Assembly: GCA_017647245.1 (NCBI GenBank)
Contig: JAGCKY010000170.1
Location: forward strand, 1-12,183
Reading direction: 5' to 3'
Source: Elusimicrobiaceae bacterium
GTDB taxonomy: Bacteria > Elusimicrobiota > Elusimicrobia > Elusimicrobiales > Elusimicrobiaceae
Length of the DNA stretch: 12,183 nucleotides
Below the pieces are notes generated by a model, which ran no database searches, was not told where the DNA came from, and was given only the letters and a program-made list of their open reading frames with translations. Positions 6,682 to 12,183 of this stretch are shown piece after piece. A program made the position numbers and the translations under genes. Numbering within the stretch: position 1 is the stretch's first letter; the number at the start of each line of letters is the position of its first letter.

Positions 6682-6769
6682 GGAGCCGGATTTGCTGGGT
6701 ATTGTTTTTTGCTTCTGGCCCCTTGCGACTTTAGACGCAAGGTATTGAAAAATTATCAAGGAGATTATT
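6682..6769 (+). promoter_or_regulatory. Structured 5' leader of the pilin mRNA
   Basis: The leader contains a perfect 7-bp hairpin, CCTTGCG (6721-6727) with CGCAAGG (6736-6742) around an 8-nt loop. A weaker pairing of GCCGG near 6684 with CTGGC near 6716 encloses a T-rich loop. The SD AAGGAG (6758-6763) lies 6 nt before ATG and outside the hairpin. The hairpin has no T-tract, so it is not an obvious terminator; it may stabilise the mRNA. I recognise no riboswitch class. Confidence 0.45.
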
Positions 6770-7237
6770 ATGAAAAGAGCTTTCACACTAATAGAACTGT
6801 TGGTCGTTGTGTTGATTGTTGGCATATTGTCCGCGATAGCTTTGCCACAATATCAAAAAGCCGTTGTTAAAACGCGTTATACCACTATGAAAAGTTTAGC
6901 CCATAGTCTACTCAATGCCGAAGAAGTTTATTTTTTGGCAAATGGAGTATATACCAATGATATGACCGCATTGGATGTTACGGCTCCTGCTGATACACAC
7001 ATTACTTGTTGGGCAGATTTGTTTAGCGAAAAAACAGATGTATATATTCGTTGTAGCCATGATCAAATAGAAATGGCATATCAAATTTATCCGCCGCGCA
7101 AGCAACATTCAAATGTATGCGTCGTTCACAACACAGACCTTTCTTCTATACAGGCCAAAGTTTGTAAGCAGGAAACAGGCAAAGAAAATCCTTCTCAAGG
7201 AATCAATTCTACGACTTACAGAGGATGGACTTATTAA
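6770..7237 (+). CDS. Type IV pilin-like protein (prepilin)
   Basis: The 155-aa protein begins MKRA then FTLIELLVVVLIVGILSAIALPQYQKAV, the class III prepilin signal. Prepilin peptidase would cut before F5, leaving Glu at mature position 5. The residue before the cut is Ala4 rather than the usual Gly. The hydrophobic helix runs to about residue 29 and is followed by a Y/K-rich helix and a globular domain with four cysteines (TCW, RCS, NVCV, KVCK) that could give two disulphides. The length fits major or minor pilins or pseudopilins; which one cannot be decided. No pilus assembly genes are nearby, so this is an orphan gene with its own strong promoter and SD (AAGGAG). GC content is about 39% by my count, visibly below its neighbours, and its stop abuts the stop of the TPR gene. 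Both points suggest insertion or duplication of a pilin cassette. Confidence 0.93.
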   Translation: MKRAFTLIELLVVVLIVGILSAIALPQYQKAVVKTRYTTMKSLAHSLLNAEEVYFLANGVYTNDMTALDVTAPADTHITCWADLFSEKTDVYIRCSHDQIEMAYQIYPPRKQHSNVCVVHNTDLSSIQAKVCKQETGKENPSQGINSTTYRGWTY

Positions 7238-8434
7238 TTAACCTTCCGGCGGTAGGGGGCCTACGCCCTTGCCGGTGGCGCCTTGCCACGGGGTTTTCAA
7301 TCCTGCTTTGGCAACGTCGTCAAAACCCCATTTGTCTTTAAAGGAAAGCACTTTTTTATACTGGGCAATCGCTTTTTCGCGCTGACCGAGCACGTCGTAA
7401 ATTTGCCCCAAGCGGTATTCGTTCCACACACCCCAACGGCTGGGGTTTTGGTTAGCATATTGCGCACGTCCTTGTTCAAAAGCGGCGCGTGCTTTTTCCC
7501 ATTCGCCTTTTGCCATATACGACGTACCGATAGCGGTATACGCGCGCGGAATATAAATTTCCTTGTAAAATTTATTAGAGCCGATAAGCCCCAAAAATTC
7601 CTGCCCGCCCGCAATTACCTCATCATATTTGCCGTTTTCAAACAAGCAAATGAGCACCACATAGTGCATCAAAGGATTAGTGGGAAATTTGGCATGCAAC
7701 TGATTGATATATTCCAGCGATTTGTCCGGCGCATAAAAAGGACTCAACCGGTTGTTTTGCACTTCAATCAAAATCAGTTTGGCACTGTCTGAAGTAAATG
7801 TGGCTTTTTCACGTGCGATGTTAAGTTGTTTGACGCCTTGCGCCACGTCGCCTTTGATAGCCACAATACGTGCGAGCACTTTAATTACGCTGGGCAAAGT
7901 GCCTGCAAAATAATTGTAAATGCCCAAGCCGAAATAGGCATCGTAATAGGTCGGGTCTAATTCCATAGATTTCTCTAAATTGGAAATGGCTTTGCGTCCG
8001 GCAAAATACGCCGTGATCCAACTGCGCGTACGCATGGAAAACATCGCACGCAACCCTTGCAACGCCCCCATACCCATATAGGCGTTGGGGTCGTTGGGAT
8101 GTGCTTTCATCCAATGTTTGATACCGTCAATGGAATCGTCCAAAATTTTCTCAAATTTTTTCTGTTGCGCGCTGTCGCTCAGTTCAAATTCATATTCATA
8201 ACGTGCCCACGCCACCATGGCATTACCAAAGTGACCGAACGGGTGATCGGGATATTTTTTGAAGACTTGTTGGATATTTTCGTTGGCAGTGTCAAAATCC
8301 AAATTATACACGCCGTTAATGCCCACCGTGACATTTTCCATAATGTCGGCAGGCAATTTAATTTCGGCCCGAACGGGCGCGGCCAACGTCGTAGCGAAAA
8401 GCACCGCGGCTATCACAACAAACAGCTTACGCAT
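7238..8434 (-). CDS. Secreted TPR-repeat protein, possibly TTC39/IML2-like
   Basis: The 398-aa protein has a signal peptide (MRKLFVVIAAVLFATTLAAPVRA, predicted cut after A23) and then helical tetratricopeptide-type repeats, so it probably acts in the periplasm as a protein-binding scaffold. Repeat-like units are visible around NIQQVFKKYPDHPFGHFG, SMELDPTYYDAYFGLGIYNYFAG, AYTAIGTSYMAKGEWEKARAAFEQG and YRLGQIYDVLGQREKAIAQYKKVL. The segment GLGIYNYFAGTLPSVIKVLA recalls TTC39/IML2-type TPR proteins; that is memory-based inference. Its ATG shares a base with the serS stop (TAATG), with GAGG about 8 nt upstream, so translation is coupled. It is the last gene of its operon, yet no terminator is visible: the stop directly abuts the stop of the convergent pilin gene. 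Confidence 0.85.
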   Translation of the reverse strand: MRKLFVVIAAVLFATTLAAPVRAEIKLPADIMENVTVGINGVYNLDFDTANENIQQVFKKYPDHPFGHFGNAMVAWARYEYEFELSDSAQQKKFEKILDDSIDGIKHWMKAHPNDPNAYMGMGALQGLRAMFSMRTRSWITAYFAGRKAISNLEKSMELDPTYYDAYFGLGIYNYFAGTLPSVIKVLARIVAIKGDVAQGVKQLNIAREKATFTSDSAKLILIEVQNNRLSPFYAPDKSLEYINQLHAKFPTNPLMHYVVLICLFENGKYDEVIAGGQEFLGLIGSNKFYKEIYIPRAYTAIGTSYMAKGEWEKARAAFEQGRAQYANQNPSRWGVWNEYRLGQIYDVLGQREKAIAQYKKVLSFKDKWGFDDVAKAGLKTPWQGATGKGVGPLPPEG

Positions 8435-9720
8435 TATTTGGCCTCAATTTTATCTTTGCCGAAATACGGGCGCAACACTTCGGGGATAATCACGGACCCG
8501 TCTTTCTGTTGGAAGTTTTCCAAAATAGCGGCAAAAGTGCGGCCCACAGCCACGCCGCTGCCGTTTAACGTGTGCACAAATTCCAATTTGCCGTTGGCGT
8601 TTTTGTAGCGCATGCCCATGCGGCGCGCTTGGAAATCCAAACAGTTAGAGCAAGAAGAAATTTCGCGGAAGCGGTTTTCGCTGGGCATCCACACTTCAAT
8701 GTCATAGGTTTTGGCCGATGAAAAACCAATGTCGCCCGAACACAGTTCCACCACATGATAAGGTAGTCCCAATTGGCGCAATACATCTTGCGCGTCTTCC
8801 ACCATGACTTCCAACATTTTATAAGAATCTTCGGGTTTGGAGAGCATCACCAACTCTACTTTGTTAAACTGGTGATTGCGAATTAATCCGCGCGTATCTT
8901 TGCCGTACGTGCCGGACTCTTTACGAAAGCACGGCGTCCATGCGGTCAGTTTAATCGGCAGTTCCGCTTCGGCAATTTGGCGCGCGCGGTTTAAGTTAGT
9001 CAGCGGAATTTCCGCCGTAGAAATTAAAAATTGTTTTGGCTCGCCCGTCAGTTCGTACATATCTTCGCGAAATTTGGGCAGTTGGCCCGTACCGTACATA
9101 ATTTCTTCATTAACGATAACGGGCGGCAAAATTTCCGTGTAACCCTTTTTGGCGTGTGTGTCTAAAAAGAAAGAAATAATCGCACGTTCCAAGCGCGCGC
9201 CGTCGCCTTTATACAAAGCAAAGCGGCTGCCGGACAAAGTGGCCGCGGCGGCAAAATCCAAAATGCCCAGTTTTTCACCGACGGCTTGATGATCCAGCGG
9301 CGTAAAATCAAATTTCGGCAACGGGATATCGCACGGTTTAACTTCCGGGTTATCGGCGTCGCTTTTTCCCACGGGGATACCTTCATGCGGCAAATTCGGA
9401 ATGCTCAAAAGCAAATCATCAATTTTATTTTTCAGCGGGTCCAGTTCTGCTTCTTTGGCGGCCATGTTGTCTTTAAGTTCACCCACTTCTTTCATCGCGG
9501 CGGCCGCGGCTTCGTCGCCTTTTTCGCGTTTGATTTGGCCGATTTGTTTAGACAAACTGTTGCGTTTGGCGCGCATTTCTTCTACCTGCGCCAATACTTT
9601 TTTGTAATTTTCGTAAATGGATAACACCTCATCAATTTGCGCGGCCAGTTCAGGTTTGCGCAGAGATAAGCGTTTTTTAATTTCATCGGGGGTTGCAACA
9701 ATTTGTTTGATATCTAACAT
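8434..9720 (-). CDS. serS: Seryl-tRNA synthetase
   Basis: This class II synthetase charges tRNA-Ser (and tRNA-Sec where present). The 428-aa length is typical. The N-terminal 110 or so residues are a Lys/Glu/Ala-rich antiparallel coiled coil (the tRNA-binding arm: NYKKVLAQVEEMRAKRNSLSKQ onward). Then come motif 1 (GYTEILPPVIVNEEIMYGTGQLPKF), the serine-site TAEIPL, motif 2 (CFRKESGTYGKDTRGLIRNHQF) and motif 3 (NGSGVAVGRTFAAILEN). The SD AAGAGG is made by the last codons of the upstream membrane-protein gene, whose stop is 2 nt before this ATG. The gene overlaps the downstream TPR gene by one base. It belongs to the minus-strand operon starting at 10653. Confidence 0.97.
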   Translation of the reverse strand: MLDIKQIVATPDEIKKRLSLRKPELAAQIDEVLSIYENYKKVLAQVEEMRAKRNSLSKQIGQIKREKGDEAAAAAMKEVGELKDNMAAKEAELDPLKNKIDDLLLSIPNLPHEGIPVGKSDADNPEVKPCDIPLPKFDFTPLDHQAVGEKLGILDFAAAATLSGSRFALYKGDGARLERAIISFFLDTHAKKGYTEILPPVIVNEEIMYGTGQLPKFREDMYELTGEPKQFLISTAEIPLTNLNRARQIAEAELPIKLTAWTPCFRKESGTYGKDTRGLIRNHQFNKVELVMLSKPEDSYKMLEVMVEDAQDVLRQLGLPYHVVELCSGDIGFSSAKTYDIEVWMPSENRFREISSCSNCLDFQARRMGMRYKNANGKLEFVHTLNGSGVAVGRTFAAILENFQQKDGSVIIPEVLRPYFGKDKIEAK

Positions 9721-9722
9721 AA

Positions 9723-9977
9723 TTACCTCTTATTTTTGTCTAAATTTACCATATACGGTTGCGGGAAATAAACCCGCACCGGTTTGATTTTATATTCGGC
9801 ATATTCCAAGGCGTACATGCTTAATAAGCGCGTGCTGACCGGCGAAACTGAGCTTTGGCTGACAATCAATACCGCCGCAAATAAAACCAATACTACTATC
9901 AATAACTTAATCGTAAAAAAGAACAAATTAAACACGGCCGGAAATAATGTTTTCTCTTGTTCGGTAATGGGTTTCAT
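9723..9977 (-). CDS. Small single-pass membrane protein of unknown function
   Basis: The 84-aa product has a short cytoplasmic-type N-terminus (MKPITEQEKTLF), one strong membrane helix (about residues 14-41, rich in Phe/Leu/Val) and a C-terminal part with many Tyr (MYALEYAEYKIKPVRVYFPQPYMV). I do not recognise a family. It sits in a tight operon: 1 nt after the TAA that ends the read-through frame of the CsgG-like gene, and 2 nt before serS, to which its final codons supply the SD. Its own SD is weak (AGGG about 9 nt upstream), suggesting coupling to the upstream frame. That only works closely if ribosomes reach the distal TAA, which makes the internal TGA upstream more notable. A role in the envelope is likely from the helix only. 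Confidence 0.75.
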   Translation of the reverse strand: MKPITEQEKTLFPAVFNLFFFTIKLLIVVLVLFAAVLIVSQSSVSPVSTRLLSMYALEYAEYKIKPVRVYFPQPYMVNLDKNKR

Positions 9978-9978
9978 C

Positions 9979-10653
9979 TTATTTGCCCTGCCGTTTGGAC
10001 AGTTCTTTGGTAAAACTTTTTACCAGTTGCCGCGCAATACTGTCTGCGGCGTTTAAGGCGCTGGAACTGTCTTGCGATCAAGAGCCGATCCACACAATTT
10101 CCGCCGTTTCCACGTCCACCAGTTTGGCAATAATGCCCACTTGTGCATTAATGGTATATTCGCTGGGGCGCACGTCGGTGCTTTGGCTGTATTGCGTGCC
10201 GACTTGCTGTAAATGCGCCGCCGGCCGTCCGTCCGGGCCGGGTGCAATGGTTTGTGCGTAAACCGGGCGCGATTCCGTTTTATGGCTGGATACTAATGTT
10301 AATTCCGTGCGCGTGGGCGTGTAAGAAGTTACTTCGCCCACCAACAAGACATCTACACCCAAAATCTCGCCGATTTTTTTGGTGGTCGCAGGTGATAAAT
10401 AACCGGAAACCGAAATGTTGTGCTCTTTAAGCACTTGGTCCAGTTGCGCACGTTCCACTACTTTAAAGCCCGACTCTATTAAGTATTTGGCAAATAAATT
10501 TTCCACACCGGATAGATCATTATAGTGAGTCGTAAACCCCATAATGCCGATGCGGTTCATCTGATTAAAATCATAGCTTTGGCTGATGACCGTTTTGGGC
10601 GTGCAACCGGCCAGCAAAAGCAATCCCGCCAACATAGCGCAAATCTTCTTCAT
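9979..10653 (-). pseudogene. CsgG-like lipoprotein gene interrupted by an in-frame TGA
   Basis: The frame opens MKKICAMLAGLLLLAGC (lipobox L14-A15-G16-C17) and continues as a CsgG/LpoB-like domain: IGIMGF, FAKYLIESGFKVVERAQLDQVLKEHNISVSGYLSP, KKIGEILGVDVLLVGEVTSY, then KLVDVETAEIVWIGS. There TGA (10080-10078) stops it at 191 aa. Without any frame change the sequence goes on SQDSSSALNAADSIARQLVKSF..., which is what the C-terminus of this family looks like, and ends at TAA (9981-9979), 1 nt before the next ATG. One substitution (for example GGA to TGA) explains the break. CsgG-like lipoproteins act at the outer membrane as oligomers; losing the last helix could inactivate it or leave a shortened working protein. 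Sequencing error, recent mutation or stop read-through are all possible. The upstream TATAAT is 6 nt from ATG. Confidence 0.72.
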
Positions 10654-10659
10654 ACTCTC

Positions 10660-10665
10660 ATTATA
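10660..10665 (-). promoter_or_regulatory. -10 of the CsgG-like/serS operon, probably leaderless
   Basis: A perfect TATAAT on the minus strand (10665-10660) ends 6 nt before the ATG at 10653. It is half of the palindrome ATTATATAAT (10660-10669). The intervening GAGAGT is purine-rich but too close to ATG to be a normal SD. No -35 is clear. Confidence 0.55.
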
Positions 10666-10689
10666 TAATTTTCGGGGGTAGGGGCGAAT

Positions 10690-10698
10690 TGGTATAAT
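10690..10698 (+). promoter_or_regulatory. Extended -10 promoter of kdsC, probably leaderless
   Basis: TGG-TATAAT (TGn extended -10; hexamer 10693-10698) ends exactly 6 nt before the kdsC ATG at 10705. No SD lies between. It is divergent from the promoter at 10665-10660; both fit in the 51-bp gap between start codons. Confidence 0.6.
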
Positions 10699-10704
10699 TT
10701 AAGT

Positions 10705-11301
10705 ATGAACGAGTCTTTTATTCAAAAAGCGAAAAACTTAAAATTATTACTTACCGACGTAGACGGCGTGATGACCGACAGCAAACTTTGCTGGTATACC
10801 GACGGACAAGGCAATCACATTGAAGTGAAAAACTTTGAATCTTTAGACGGTATGGGCATGATTTTCCTGCGCGCGTGCGGGGTACGCACGGGCATTGTGT
10901 CACGCGGGTCGGCCCCCGTTTTGCAATACTGGGCCAAAATGCTGGGTATGGATATTTTGTACTATTCCGCGATGGACAAAACCGCCGCTTTGCTAGACGC
11001 CTGCGCGCGCTTTGGGGTAACCCCGGCAGAAACCGCTTTTATCGGCGATGATATTATTGATTTAGGTGTATTAAATGCCGCGGGTTTTCGCATTTGTGTA
11101 GACAATGCCGTGGATGAAGTAAAAGCGCTGGCCGATTATATTTCGTCCAAACGCGGCGGATACGGCGCAGTGCGCGAGATTTGCGAGCAAATTTTAAAAG
11201 CACGCGGCCAATGGGACGACGTAGTACGCCAAGTGGCGGCGGGCACTTTTCAAGATACACGGCGCGAGCTGTGTATTGTCAAAGGCGTTTCAAAAAAATA
11301 A
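10705..11301 (+). CDS. kdsC: KdsC-type HAD phosphatase (Kdo-8-phosphate phosphatase)
   Basis: KdsC removes phosphate from Kdo-8-phosphate to give Kdo, a core sugar of LPS. The 198-aa protein has the capless HAD layout: nucleophile and acid D18-V-D20-G-V-M-T-D, motif II Ser66 in GIVSRGS, Lys92 in SAMDKTAAL, and motif III G114-D-D-I-I-D119. The C-terminal SKRGGYGAVREICEQIL is a KdsC hallmark. About 25 residues follow it (QWDDVVRQVAAGTF...), slightly longer than the enteric enzyme. Related C-subclass phosphatases act on KDN or sialic-acid 9-phosphates, so the exact sugar is not proven. It indicates an LPS-bearing envelope. The ATG directly follows a TATAAT by 6 nt with no SD. The gene's last codons hold the -35 of the next gene. 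Confidence 0.9.
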   Translation: MNESFIQKAKNLKLLLTDVDGVMTDSKLCWYTDGQGNHIEVKNFESLDGMGMIFLRACGVRTGIVSRGSAPVLQYWAKMLGMDILYYSAMDKTAALLDACARFGVTPAETAFIGDDIIDLGVLNAAGFRICVDNAVDEVKALADYISSKRGGYGAVREICEQILKARGQWDDVVRQVAAGTFQDTRRELCIVKGVSKK

Positions 11302-11304
11302 AAT
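11276..11304 (+). promoter_or_regulatory. Promoter of the outer-membrane barrel gene
   Basis: TTGTCA (11276-11281), a 17-nt spacer and TAAAAT (11299-11304) form a near-consensus promoter lying in the end of kdsC; the -10 overlaps the kdsC TAA. The predicted start is near 11311, giving a 28-nt leader with AAGGAG before the ATG. Confidence 0.68.
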
Positions 11305-11338
11305 ATAAGAAAGGTCGTATCTTACTATAAGGAGAGCT

Positions 11339-11998
11339 ATGAAAAAACTACTTATTTTAGCATTACTGCTGGCGGCCCCGATGGCCTACGCCGCAGATAA
11401 ATATGCTTGCTGCAATTACGAAGAAACTCCGTTGCACGGGTTGTATACCAACTTGTCGCGCGTGGAGTTTTTTGGCGGTGTTTCTTTTCTAAACAAACAC
11501 TGGAGCGAAAACAACCAAACCTTGGAAATCGGCGATACCGGCTTTACCGGCGGGATTGCTTTTGTGCGCAATATCTTGCCGTTTTTGACGTTAGGTTTGG
11601 ACGGTAACTATACTGGTTTTTCCACGGGCGGTTTGTTTACCACCGGCGGCGGTCAAGATGTAAAATACCGCTCCGGCACAGCTACGGCTTTAGTGACCGG
11701 CCGCGTGTATTTATTCCCCAGATCCATGACACGCTTGTATGGTACGGGCGGCGTGGGCGCGGGTTATATGTATGCGCGTGAGAAAAATCAAACCACCGGT
11801 GACAGAACCATCTATGACAGCACGGATTTTGCGTGGATGTTGGGCGCCGGGTTGGAATTTGACATTGACGAAACGGTCGTGTTCGGTGCGGAAGGCCGCT
11901 ACAATTGGGTAGGCCTGCGCAGCGATATGAAAGACCGTTTCGGCCATGACAATTTCACGTATTGGACCGTGATGTTAAAACTCGGCGTGAAATTCTAA
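11339..11998 (+). CDS. Outer-membrane beta-barrel protein (OmpW/OmpA-like)
   Basis: The 219-aa precursor has a cleavable signal peptide (MKKLLILALLLAAPMAYA, cut after A18 or A19). The mature part alternates polar and hydrophobic/aromatic residues with many Gly, as in small eight-stranded barrels: VEFFGGVSFL, GFTGGIAFVRNILPFLTLGLDGNYTGF, TATALVTGRVYLFP, RLYGTGGVGAGYMY, FAWMLGAGLEFDI, VVFGAEGRYNWVGL and a final TYWTVMLKLGVKF. The C-terminal Phe in this last strand is the recognition signal for barrel insertion. The N-terminus of the mature protein carries a CC pair. Function (adhesion, porin or structural) cannot be told from sequence. It has a strong SD (AAGGAG) and its own promoter, and is followed by a strong terminator. 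Confidence 0.88.
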   Translation: MKKLLILALLLAAPMAYAADKYACCNYEETPLHGLYTNLSRVEFFGGVSFLNKHWSENNQTLEIGDTGFTGGIAFVRNILPFLTLGLDGNYTGFSTGGLFTTGGGQDVKYRSGTATALVTGRVYLFPRSMTRLYGTGGVGAGYMYAREKNQTTGDRTIYDSTDFAWMLGAGLEFDIDETVVFGAEGRYNWVGLRSDMKDRFGHDNFTYWTVMLKLGVKF

Positions 11999-12013
11999 AA
12001 CTAATTTTGTTTC

Positions 12014-12053
12014 AAAAAATCCCCGTATTGCTTTTTGCAAGCGGGGATTTTTT
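12014..12053. terminator. Bidirectional terminator after the barrel gene
   Basis: AAAAAATCCCCG (12014-12025) pairs with CGGGGATTTTTT (12042-12053), and inside it TTGC pairs with GCAA around five T. Runs of six T follow on the plus strand and, by symmetry, on the minus strand. It ends the ompW-like gene and can serve the minus-strand gene arriving from the right edge. Confidence 0.88.
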
Positions 12054-12081
12054 ATACAACTGCTAAACCTGCACACCAATG

Positions 12082-12183
12082 TTATTTACAGTTGGCTACA
12101 AACGTTTCATCATCTGCTGCTACGTATTTTTCTACAATCGGACATACTTTGCCAACATTTTAGCCCTTAAAGCCTTTATGGCC
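12082..12183 (-). pseudogene. 3' end of an unidentified minus-strand gene, with an in-frame TAA
   Basis: A minus-strand frame enters from the right edge reading GHKGFKG, meets TAA at 12162-12160, then continues NVGKVCPIVEKYVAADDET... and stops at TAA (12084-12082), about 30 nt before the terminator. The second part has protein-like codon choice but no ATG, GTG or TTG directly after the first TAA that would make a gene. Either the gene ends at 12160 and the rest is chance, or it is a broken gene. I do not recognise the family; only 34 codons are visible. Confidence 0.35.

Noticed and set aside
6721..6742. Pilin-leader hairpin as an attenuator
   Set aside because: No T-tract follows and no alternative pairing or leader peptide was seen.
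7283..7792. Open frame of 169 codons opposite the TPR gene
   Set aside because: Shadow of a clear coding gene; no SD, promoter or recognisable motif.
10078..10080. TGA as selenocysteine or a reassigned glycine codon
   Set aside because: No SECIS-like hairpin is obvious just downstream, the family has no Sec at that site, and TGA serves as a normal stop for ispDF and gdpD, so a genome-wide reassignment does not fit.
10664..10669. Plus-strand TATAAT as the kdsC promoter
   Set aside because: It would give a leader of about 28 nt with no SD at useful distance; the extended -10 at 10690-10698 fits the repeated geometry better.
1..12183. tRNA genes, CRISPR arrays, insertion sequences, phage genes, toxin-antitoxin pairs
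   Set aside because: None seen by eye: no cloverleaf with the TTCGAATCC-type arm, no regularly spaced repeats, no transposase or integrase motifs.

Overview
The window looks like chromosome from a diderm (LPS-bearing, Gram-negative) bacterium. Support comes from four lipoprotein or secreted envelope genes, an OmpW/OmpA-like barrel ending in Phe, and a KdsC-type phosphatase. A short type IV pilin beginning MKRAFTLIELLVVV, a fused IspDF and the yacL-ispDF-cysS gene order make me favour an Elusimicrobiota (gut Elusimicrobium-like) lineage. That assignment is inference; no rRNA is present. I see no transposase, CRISPR array, tRNA or phage gene.

Layout. (1) At the left edge (1-120) a minus-strand promoter with a T12 spacer drives something leaving the window, possibly a structured RNA. 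(2) 4283 to 206, minus: an operon of a YacL-like PIN-TRAM membrane protein, ispDF, a small lipoprotein and cysS. Its genes overlap or nearly touch, it has a good promoter near 4331-4359, and a perfect 13-bp terminator hairpin follows cysS. (3) 4424-5736, plus: folD and a small lipoprotein, ending in a terminator shared with (4) the convergent glycerophosphodiester phosphodiesterase gene (6562-5765). (5) 6646-7237, plus: one pilin gene with its own promoter and structured leader, AT-richer than its surroundings and abutting the next gene stop to stop. (6) 10653-7238, minus: a CsgG-like lipoprotein gene interrupted by an in-frame TGA, an 84-aa membrane protein, serS and a TPR protein. (7) 10705-11998, plus: kdsC and an outer-membrane barrel, then a bidirectional terminator. 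(8) At the right edge, the 3' end of an unidentified minus-strand gene.

The genes are mostly housekeeping (Cys- and Ser-tRNA charging, isoprenoid precursors, one-carbon folate metabolism, Kdo synthesis) mixed with envelope proteins. The most notable signals are not new protein families. First, four transcription-unit head genes (folD, gdpD, the CsgG-like gene, kdsC) have a -10 hexamer exactly 6 nt before ATG and no usable Shine-Dalgarno, so they are probably leaderless. Pilin, ompW-like and yacL instead have canonical -35/-10 promoters and strong SDs. Second, a 26-bp promoter element with a T12 spacer is identical at the left edge and upstream of the pilin. Third, a single TGA splits an otherwise intact CsgG-like reading frame. 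I did not find convincing evidence of a wholly new multi-gene system.
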